A stretch of DNA of 6,654 nucleotides, taken from contig JAUWMY010000143.1 in the NCBI GenBank assembly GCA_030612945.1, forward strand, positions 1-6,654. Direction: 5' to 3'. Below are positions 1 through 5,911 of this stretch, one piece after another. Under the pieces are notes generated by a model. It did not search any database and was not told the origin of the DNA. It saw only the letters and a program-made list of their open reading frames with translations. Source of the stretch: Desulfobacteraceae bacterium. GTDB lineage: Bacteria; Desulfobacterota; DSM-4660; Desulfatiglandales; Desulfatiglandaceae. Every line of letters starts with the position of its first letter. Within the stretch, counting starts at the first letter, position 1. A program made the position numbers and the translations under genes.

Positions 1-653
1 CCGTCCACGCGGTAGCGAATCTTTATACGGTTTTGAGCGGGTTCTATATGGATGTCACTGGCACGGGCTTTTACTGCCTGAGACAGCATCAGGTTGACTA
101 ACTTGATAATGGGAGCATCACTCGTGTCCTCGAGAAGATCACCGGTCTCCTCTATCTCAGAAATGATCAGGTCAGTGTCTTCCTCATGCATGTCCTGAAT
201 GACCTGTTCAGCAGAATCACTGCTCATGTCATAGGCAAAATTGATTGTTGAAAGGATAGCGGAATAAGGTGTAAGAACAACCTTGATCCCGTCCAGACCC
301 AGGAGAAGCCGCAGGTCATCTAAGGGTTGGAAGAGTAGTGGGTCGTTAAAGGCTATGAATGCGCCATTGGGGACAACCACCGGAACCATCTTGTATTTTT
401 TTAGAAACTGGATGGGAACCTTTGCGGTGAATTCGGTGTTCAAGTCCTCGATAGGCAGGGTTGATGAAAAAGGGAGATTGAACTGAATGCTGAGGGCCTT
501 TAAAAGGTCGGAGTCTGATATTGCCTTCTGCCGTACCAATATCTCACCGATCCGATCTCCTTTTTCTTCCTGTATTCTCAGAGCTTCTTCGAGAGACTCA
601 TTTGAAAGACCGCAGAGATCTCTTAGTATTTCACCAATCAGCCTATGGCCCAT
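1..653 (-). CDS. gspE: Type II secretion assembly ATPase GspE, N-terminal part (3' end beyond the window)
   Basis: The frame opens at the ATG at 651-653 and runs off position 1 with 217 complete codons. An in-frame TAG 12 bases before this ATG fixes it as the earliest start. The N-terminal part (about 1-140) is an MshEN/GspE-N-type domain: MGHRLIGEILRDLCGLS, then LRIQEEKGDRIGEILVRQ, then an ISDSDLLKALSIQFNLPF segment and an FNDPLLFQPLDDL segment. An acidic linker (about 146-178) leads to the start of the catalytic core, with APIIKLVNLMLSQAVKARAS, the family hallmark ASDIHIEP (198-205) and RYRVD at the edge. Walker A, Asp-box, Walker B and the zinc-binding Cys motif would lie outside the window. 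GspE is the cytoplasmic hexameric ATPase that drives pseudopilus assembly with GspL and GspF. PilB or MshE are related alternatives; the neighbours gspC and gspD favour GspE. The SD is weak (AGAG about 7 bases upstream), so coupling with gspD is plausible. Confidence 0.94.
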   Translation of the reverse strand, partial: MGHRLIGEILRDLCGLSNESLEEALRIQEEKGDRIGEILVRQKAISDSDLLKALSIQFNLPFSSTLPIEDLNTEFTAKVPIQFLKKYKMVPVVVPNGAFIAFNDPLLFQPLDDLRLLLGLDGIKVVLTPYSAILSTINFAYDMSSDSAEQVIQDMHEEDTDLIISEIEETGDLLEDTSDAPIIKLVNLMLSQAVKARASDIHIEPAQNRIKIRYRVD

Positions 654-671
654 GCCTTTACTCTAAAAAGA

Positions 672-2825
672 TTATTGTTTTTTTTCTTTGGAACTCTTAC
701 TGCCCGGCCGGTCATACATCTTGATACCGCCCTCTTGAAGTTTTTCTATGTAATCTCTTTTTTCCTGATAAACCTTTTTTGCCTCGTCCGGGTTTTCAAT
801 GATATGGGGCGTAACAAAAATGAAAAGGTTGGTTTTATCTGAAGCCCTCGAAGTGGTCCTGAAAAGCCATCCGAGACCGGGGATATCTCCAAGACAAGGC
901 ACACTTGAAGTACTTGCATTTAATGCCTGATCGATCAAACCGCCAATAACCACGGTATGGCCATCCTTGACGGTCACAGTGGTCTTGGCAACCCTTTTCA
1001 GTGTGGTGGGAAGGCCAATTATGGATTCAGCTTCAACCACCTGGGCCACCTCCTGGGAAATTTTTAAACGGACAAATCTCTCCTGGTTAATTTGTGGCAC
1101 TATATTAAGAGTGACACCCACATCTTTGTATTCGTAATTACTGTAATCTACGAGTGATGCTGATGTATCCTTACTGGTAAGATATGGGATATTTTTTACA
1201 ATCTGGATCTCCGCTTCTTCGTTATCGAGTGTCATAAGCTGGGGAGTTGAGATGATATGCACGTCAGAATCACCCTGAAAGGCCTTTACGACCGCTCCAA
1301 TGTTTGGGAAATCAATCCCTGCAATAGTTATGGCCTCTCCCAGAACTCCCAGAAGTAACCCGGGGGGAAGTATGCCAGTCGAGGTAACGGGATCAATTGA
1401 CGGAAAAAGATTCTTCGATGGTGTTGAGCCGGCAAAGGCCGCAATATTCTTGCCGCCACGCGTACCGATTGATTCATCTCCAATAAACCATTGCATACCC
1501 AGATCGAATGCCTTCCGGGCATCAACTTCCATGAGAAGGGCTTCGATGTATACCATTTTTCGTACAATATCTAATTTCTTTATTACGGCTTCCAGGACGA
1601 GATAATCATCCCTGTTTGCCATAATTACAAGAGAATTGGTAGCCTTGTCGGCCACGATCTGGACTTCTTTGGATACAACCGGCGCTTTTCCTTTTTTCAC
1701 TCCCTTTGCCTGTTTCGATGGAATGGCCATCAAAACCTTTACAAGCTCTTCGGCATTGGCATTCTCAAGATAATAAACGTGAACATCCCCTTCGCCGGGG
1801 GGAGTCTCCCTATCCAGCAATTCTACCAGTTGTTTGATCTTCATGGTATCATATTCAGAAGCCAGTATTATCAGGCAATTGGTTCTTTCATCGGGAACAA
1901 TCTTGATATCAGATACCAGAGACGCACCTTTCTTGACCCTGACCTTCTTTTTTTGAAAAAGAGTGCCTAATGACTTCGCCATCACAGCAGCCATTGAATG
2001 TTCAAGGGGAACAATGGATATCTCTTCACCAATGCCTTCCACGTCTATTGCGTCTACAATACGAAGCAGGCGTTTGATATTGGAAAGCACGTCGGTAATA
2101 ATCAACATTCCCGTTGGCGGGTAAGAAACAAGAACACTGCTCTTGGATATCAGGGGTGCAAAAAGCTTCTTCAACTCGTTGGGATCCGCATACCTGAGAG
2201 GTATTAGTTGCGTCACCACCTTGTCTTCAGGGCTGATGCCTTCCGCGCGAAGCCTCGTTTCAATGGCCTTGGATCGTGCTGCAACTGCCGGTACAATCTT
2301 TGTTACGCTTCCGGCAGGAACCGTGGTATAGCCGTGGACCTCCAATACAGACTCAAAAACCCTGTAAGCTTCTTTCACTGAAATCTTGGTGGGAGAGATA
2401 ATCGTTACTTTTCCCCTAACTGCCTTGTCAATAACAAAATTCTTGCCCGTCAGTTCACTGATAAACTTGACAAATATAGCAATATCAACATTGTCAAAAT
2501 CAATAGTTACAAAAGGCTTGTCGGTAGTTGATCTTTTCGTGGTTTTCTTATCCTCTGTGATAACCCTTTTTTTAACAATCTCTTTATTGGTAACCTTTTC
2601 CTTCGCCCTAACAGGCCTTTTCTGAGTAGCGGATTTTTCACGAGGCCTGACCTTAACAGGTCTCTGGGTCTTCGGTTCTGTTTCTGAACTGGTGGTAGTT
2701 ACACCTGCCTCCCCTGTAACACGGGCTCCCATTACAGCAGAGCTACTTAGAAATCCCCATATGCCCACACACAGGAAGCAGCAAAGTAATTTTCTGATCT
2801 TCTGTTTCAAATTATTCCAGTCCAT
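672..2825 (-). CDS. gspD: Type II secretion system secretin GspD
   Basis: This is the outer-membrane channel of the T2SS. I choose the ATG at 2825 (717 residues) over the ATG four codons upstream at 2837, because AAGGA sits 4 bases before the former and nothing SD-like precedes the latter. Residue numbers below count from the upstream ATG; subtract 4 for the chosen start. A signal peptide spans about 11-39 (CCFLCVGIWGFL, probable cleavage near AVMGA). A strongly basic Lys/Arg/Thr linker covers about 56-107. N0 follows at about 108-182 (VTIDFDNVDIAIFVKFISEL), N1 at 207-265, N2 at 271-343 and N3 at 350-424. The secretin core (430-685) contains STPQLMTLDNEEAEI and the signature VPCLGDIPGLGWLF (646-659), ending LFIFVTPHII. 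The tail is short and basic (SKSSKEKKQ), and no clear pilotin-binding S-domain is recognisable. All domains are intact. The gene lies 19 bases after the TPR gene and 18 bases before gspE. Confidence 0.96.
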   Translation of the reverse strand: MDWNNLKQKIRKLLCCFLCVGIWGFLSSSAVMGARVTGEAGVTTTSSETEPKTQRPVKVRPREKSATQKRPVRAKEKVTNKEIVKKRVITEDKKTTKRSTTDKPFVTIDFDNVDIAIFVKFISELTGKNFVIDKAVRGKVTIISPTKISVKEAYRVFESVLEVHGYTTVPAGSVTKIVPAVAARSKAIETRLRAEGISPEDKVVTQLIPLRYADPNELKKLFAPLISKSSVLVSYPPTGMLIITDVLSNIKRLLRIVDAIDVEGIGEEISIVPLEHSMAAVMAKSLGTLFQKKKVRVKKGASLVSDIKIVPDERTNCLIILASEYDTMKIKQLVELLDRETPPGEGDVHVYYLENANAEELVKVLMAIPSKQAKGVKKGKAPVVSKEVQIVADKATNSLVIMANRDDYLVLEAVIKKLDIVRKMVYIEALLMEVDARKAFDLGMQWFIGDESIGTRGGKNIAAFAGSTPSKNLFPSIDPVTSTGILPPGLLLGVLGEAITIAGIDFPNIGAVVKAFQGDSDVHIISTPQLMTLDNEEAEIQIVKNIPYLTSKDTSASLVDYSNYEYKDVGVTLNIVPQINQERFVRLKISQEVAQVVEAESIIGLPTTLKRVAKTTVTVKDGHTVVIGGLIDQALNASTSSVPCLGDIPGLGWLFRTTSRASDKTNLFIFVTPHIIENPDEAKKVYQEKRDYIEKLQEGGIKMYDRPGSKSSKEKKQ

Positions 2826-2829
2826 AGTT

Positions 2830-2834
2830 TCCTT
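2830..2834 (-). promoter_or_regulatory. Ribosome binding site deciding the gspD start
   Basis: On the minus strand AAGGA lies 4 bases before the ATG at 2823-2825. It overlaps the second and third codons of the longer alternative start (ATG at 2835-2837), which has no purine-rich SD of its own. This favours the shorter gspD product, which begins MDWNNLKQKIRK. Confidence 0.65.
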
Positions 2835-2844
2835 CATCTGCTGG

Positions 2845-3495
2845 TTATCTAATTATATCCTTAAATTCAGGTGCTCTCCTAACATTATTCAGATCAGCAT
2901 CTTTTTGAGCCCATTTTCTAACTGACCGGTCCATGGAAACTGCCTTTTTAAGATGCGAAAGGCTTTTGGATACCTCGCCTTTGATTGCGAAAACACATGC
3001 CAGGTTATAATAAGGGTCAACATCCGCCGGTTTCAGCCGAATTGCTTTTTCAAGGTTTCTCTGGGCTGCAGAAAAGTTTTTCTCATGCATATATATAACC
3101 GCAAGGTTATTCAATGCGTCCACATAACCCGGGTCTATCGTAAGCGCTTCTCCATATAACCGCTTTGCATCCCGCAGGCGGCCTTTCTTATAAAAAACCC
3201 TGCCTCTGTCATAATGTTTTTTAGCATCTAAAGCAGGTTTTTTGGCCGAGGTTTCTGCCGGCATTTTGAATTTTTGTTCAGATGCTGCAGGGGATTGTGG
3301 GTGTCTTGAATCCAACCATGAATAATATGCGAAAACAACACAAATAGCAATAATAGCTAATGTGATCCACAAAACCGGCCTGCGGGAAAAAGCACCTTTT
3401 TTTGCCCTTCCCTTAGAAAGGATACCGCTATATTTTCCCTGATGAGTATCTCTTTCCTTCTGCGCCTTGTTCAGGGCCTCATGGATGTAACTCAT
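2845..3495 (-). CDS. Membrane-anchored TPR protein with a GspB-like N-terminus
   Basis: I place the start at the ATG at 3495, giving 216 residues. A longer frame exists to 3549, but its extra 18 residues lie over the end of the upstream ATPase gene. The chosen start has GGTGGA 5 bases before it, follows the ATPase stop by 1 base, and begins MSYIHEALNKAQKERD, which matches the usual start of GspB-type proteins (MSYILDALRRA style). A basic stretch leads to one membrane helix at about 41-58 (VLWITLAIIAICVVFAYY), so the C-terminal part should be periplasmic. Three TPR units follow at about 91-124, 125-158 and 159-192 (for example DALNNLAVIY, PYYNLACVFA). The tail DLNNVRRAPEFKDII is typical of TPR proteins. 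The partner is probably the ATPase next door, as in GspA-GspB or MshM-MshN pairs. A scaffold role in secretin or platform assembly is inferred. No classical GspB C-terminal domain is visible. Confidence 0.85.
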   Translation of the reverse strand: MSYIHEALNKAQKERDTHQGKYSGILSKGRAKKGAFSRRPVLWITLAIIAICVVFAYYSWLDSRHPQSPAASEQKFKMPAETSAKKPALDAKKHYDRGRVFYKKGRLRDAKRLYGEALTIDPGYVDALNNLAVIYMHEKNFSAAQRNLEKAIRLKPADVDPYYNLACVFAIKGEVSKSLSHLKKAVSMDRSVRKWAQKDADLNNVRRAPEFKDIIR

Positions 3496-3496
3496 A

Positions 3497-5059
3497 TCAA
3501 TCCACCATCTGATAGAATAAGGCCCTTGTCCGAAGGCCAACAATCCCATCGGCCATCAGTCCGAAATCTTCCTGGAATTTCATTACCCCGTTAAATGTTG
3601 ATTCATCATAGACACCTGTAGGGTTCACCATATATCCTATATTATTCAGTATCCTTTGAATCTCTGACACATCAGGGACCAGCATCCCCTTCATTAAACG
3701 GATACCCTTGTTTTTATAGGGATATACCCACGAAATTTTCTGGTCCCAATGCCTGAGAATAAAATCCCTGACAATACCCTGTTCCTTGCCCTCAGAGTCA
3801 ACGGCAATGGCACCATCATCCTTTACCCTGTGTATTAGAAGATAGCGTGGGGATGTCAGGGATGAAGAAAGAGAATCGGGCAGATGTATCCGAAAAGGCT
3901 TTTTGAACATCACATAGTATTCAGGAGCCACATCAAAGGAAAAAAGGCCTAAATTGTCGCCAGTTTCCAGTCTAATATTGGAACGGTCAAAGAGACCCGC
4001 AATACTCGTCTTTTCATCAAGAAATAAACCGTCTAATTTCATTGCGGGCTCAGGAGACACAGGGGTATCATATTCGGCCCTAACCTCTGGAATCTTTTTC
4101 CTGCCTGAAAAAACGTCTGCAATCTGATCTCTGAAGTTCCATCCGGTGAGTCCAGCAATGATGATGAGCAAGACCAGTACAAGTACTACAACAGTGGTTG
4201 ATTCAGTCCCCCTCCTGTGCCAACCCAACACTGAATGGTCAATGGCCATATTTCCACTGAAGTCATTGATAGCCTTCCCAGCCATTCCTTTTGAAATGAT
4301 ATATTCTTCCCTGGAGTACGCAATAAGAAGCGCTCTATCACAAACAGCATTGATCCGTCTTGGGTTACCCTGAGAGTATTTATAGATTTTCCTGAATGCT
4401 CCATTTGTAAACCGTACATTTCCACGACCGCCTGCCACCACCAGACGATGCTCCACATAGCCTTTTATGTCTTCAAATTCCAAAGGCCGCAGATCATAAC
4501 GAACCGTAATGCGCTCATTGAGCTGTCTCAGGGAGGGTGTGGCAAGGAGTTCTGCCAGCTCGTACTGTCCCACCAGCACAATCTGGATCAATTTTTCCTT
4601 TTCAGTTTCCAGATTTGACAGCATTCGTATCTGCTCAAGCACAGTATGAGAGAGATTTTGAGCCTCATCAATCAAGAGCACCGCGTTGCCACCCTGACTG
4701 AAGTTATCAAGCAGAAATTGATTGAGCGCGTCAATATTGTCCTTTTTACTCTCGATCTCCTGTTCCATTTCAATGCCAAATTCCTGGATTATGGTTTTCA
4801 GGAGTTCATTGTCGGAGATAAATGAATTGAATATCAAAGCACTCTTTGTCTGTGTGTCCAGATGGCTGAGGATGGTACGGCAGAGGGTTGTCTTTCCCGT
4901 GCCAACACCGCCGGTAATGGCAATAAAGCCCTTTCTCTCATTAATCCCGTAAAGCAGGTGGTCGAGTGCCTCCTTGTGATGGGGACTCAGAAAGAGGTAT
5001 CGTGCATCTGGTGTTAGATTGAATGGCTTTTCTTTAAAACCGAAAAATGAAGTATACAC
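3497..5059 (-). CDS. gspA: GspA/ExeA-type AAA+ ATPase with membrane helix and peptidoglycan-binding domain
   Basis: This 520-residue protein opens with the family signature MYTSFFGFKEKPFNLTPD. The cytoplasmic AAA+ domain (about 1-270) has Walker A GGVGTGKTT (50-58, K56), Walker B VLLIDEAQ (127-134, D131/E132) and a GNPRRIN sensor-2-like motif (231-237). One membrane helix follows at about 288-306. The periplasmic part has a region at about 369-448 that resembles the degenerate C39-peptidase-like segment of ExeA; no cysteine is present after the membrane helix, so it cannot be a cysteine peptidase. It ends in a PG_binding_1 domain (about 461-516) with TGVYDESTFNGVMKFQ and DGIVGLRT. In Aeromonas, ExeA with ExeB binds peptidoglycan and promotes secretin ExeD assembly; the same job is inferred here. 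The start is GTG (GTG TAT ACT), 4 bases after gspC. MshM of MSHA pili is the closest alternative name, but the PG-binding tail and T2SS neighbours favour GspA. Confidence 0.9.
   Translation of the reverse strand: MYTSFFGFKEKPFNLTPDARYLFLSPHHKEALDHLLYGINERKGFIAITGGVGTGKTTLCRTILSHLDTQTKSALIFNSFISDNELLKTIIQEFGIEMEQEIESKKDNIDALNQFLLDNFSQGGNAVLLIDEAQNLSHTVLEQIRMLSNLETEKEKLIQIVLVGQYELAELLATPSLRQLNERITVRYDLRPLEFEDIKGYVEHRLVVAGGRGNVRFTNGAFRKIYKYSQGNPRRINAVCDRALLIAYSREEYIISKGMAGKAINDFSGNMAIDHSVLGWHRRGTESTTVVVLVLVLLIIIAGLTGWNFRDQIADVFSGRKKIPEVRAEYDTPVSPEPAMKLDGLFLDEKTSIAGLFDRSNIRLETGDNLGLFSFDVAPEYYVMFKKPFRIHLPDSLSSSLTSPRYLLIHRVKDDGAIAVDSEGKEQGIVRDFILRHWDQKISWVYPYKNKGIRLMKGMLVPDVSEIQRILNNIGYMVNPTGVYDESTFNGVMKFQEDFGLMADGIVGLRTRALFYQMVD
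3501..3506 (-). promoter_or_regulatory. Ribosome binding site of the TPR gene, inside the end of the ATPase gene
   Basis: GGTGGA on the minus strand lies 5 bases before the ATG at 3493-3495 and is within the last codons of the GspA-like gene, whose TGA (3497-3499) is separated from the ATG by one base. The layout (TGA-T-ATG) suggests translational coupling of the ATPase and the TPR protein, consistent with the two acting together. Confidence 0.55.
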
Positions 5060-5066
5060 AGCCTTA
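5057..5066 (-). promoter_or_regulatory. gspC stop / gspA GTG start coupling site
   Basis: The gspC TAA (5064-5066) is followed by GGCT and then the GTG start (5057-5059). The only SD-like bases, AAGG, overlap the stop codon itself and stand just 2 bases from the GTG, closer than usual. With a non-ATG start and a crowded SD, initiation probably depends on ribosomes finishing gspC, which would keep the ATPase at a lower level. This is an inference from the layout. Confidence 0.45.
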
Positions 5067-5906
5067 TCTGAACCTGTAATTCATGGTCTTCGGTTCACCT
5101 TTCCGAGTCACTTCGAGTGACACACGAGAACCAGATTTCAATTTCTCATACAACACCAGCACCTCATCAGGACTATTTATGGGTTCGCCGTTTATCTTTT
5201 GGACAATATCCCCATTTCTAAGCCCTAACTTTGAAAAAATAGAACCGCCTTTAATCCGTGATACTGATAATCCATCGGATTTACCATCTTTAAAGTGAGG
5301 ACGAATGCGTACTTGAGACATAAGGTTATTAATATCTTTTAGTGAGTTCTGTATATCCTTACGGCTGACCGTTATGGTGCTTCCTCGCGCAGTGGATTTT
5401 GAGGGTCCTCGTCGTTTATCTCTTCTTGAAGCAGCGGATTCTTCCATTGTCAATATTTCATCTTTTGTCCCTACCCTGAGCACCACTTTCTCTCTTAGAA
5501 TCTTCTTAACAGTTGCGTTCTGCACGCTGTCTCCAATTTTATATAAACCCTGTTTTCTTTTATCTGTTTCCTCTATAACAGCAAAGGCGTTCTGCTCATT
5601 ACCAGTGACCGTACCGAGAAGGGCAATCTTAAGAGACGTGAGCTCAAGTTCTTCAATTTCTTCTTCATTAACATCTTTAGAGGCCTTATCAAGAGAACCA
5701 AATAAATTTCGTTCGGTTATTACCTTAAAACTACTCAAGGGGGACCTCTTACTCTCTTCGACATTCGGGAGTTGCTCCGTTACTACCTCTTTGGTATTTA
5801 CCCCTTTTAGTTCTGAAGAGACGACCCTGTAAAAGGTGTCTACGCCAATATAAACAACGAGAGATAAGGCAACAATGTTTAAGATAGTGTAAAATAGCTT
5901 TGTCAT
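5064..5906 (-). CDS. gspC: Type II secretion system protein GspC (inner-membrane, HR and PDZ domains)
   Basis: This 280-residue protein is of usual GspC length. It has a short cytoplasmic N-terminus and one membrane helix at about residues 7-25 (ILNIVALSLVVYIGV). A linker follows, then the homology-region domain at about 60-157, which opens with the hallmark ITERNLFG and contains LKIALLGTV, NAFAVIE and the KIGDSV turn. A basic linker at 161-175 leads to a C-terminal PDZ domain at about 210-278, with GGSIFSKLGLRNGDIVQKIN, the PDZ carboxylate-loop region and NSPDEV. GspC links the inner-membrane platform (GspL/M) to the N0 domain of the secretin GspD through its HR domain; the PDZ is implicated in substrate handling. 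The ATG at 5906 lies 5 bases after the gspN stop. Only a weak AAAG stands before it, so translational coupling to gspN is likely. All expected domains are intact. Confidence 0.93.
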   Translation of the reverse strand: MTKLFYTILNIVALSLVVYIGVDTFYRVVSSELKGVNTKEVVTEQLPNVEESKRSPLSSFKVITERNLFGSLDKASKDVNEEEIEELELTSLKIALLGTVTGNEQNAFAVIEETDKRKQGLYKIGDSVQNATVKKILREKVVLRVGTKDEILTMEESAASRRDKRRGPSKSTARGSTITVSRKDIQNSLKDINNLMSQVRIRPHFKDGKSDGLSVSRIKGGSIFSKLGLRNGDIVQKINGEPINSPDEVLVLYEKLKSGSRVSLEVTRKGEPKTMNYRFR

Positions 5907-5911
5907 GTGCT

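Noticed and set aside
672..690. An A8 run at the end of gspD (minus strand) as a programmed frameshift site or, on the plus strand, a terminator T-tract.
   Set aside because: A -1 slip would add only about six residues before a stop and would not join gspE. gspE is in the same frame as gspD but separated by TAA and TAG. No GC-rich hairpin precedes the T-tract, and no plus-strand gene ends there.
1300..1605. A 101-codon plus-strand frame opposite the secretin core, plus a minus-strand frame at 1328-1567.
   Set aside because: Both are out-of-frame readings of the strongly conserved secretin coding sequence and show no protein-like features.
3496..3549. An 18-residue N-terminal extension of the TPR protein.
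   Set aside because: It lies over the peptidoglycan-binding end of the upstream ATPase gene, lacks a good SD, and would place extra residues before the conserved GspB-like MSYI start.
5374..5832. A 152-codon open frame on the plus strand, opposite gspC.
   Set aside because: It is Ser/Leu-rich with no recognisable motif and lies wholly antisense to the HR domain region of gspC, whose protein is clearly conserved. It is a shadow frame.
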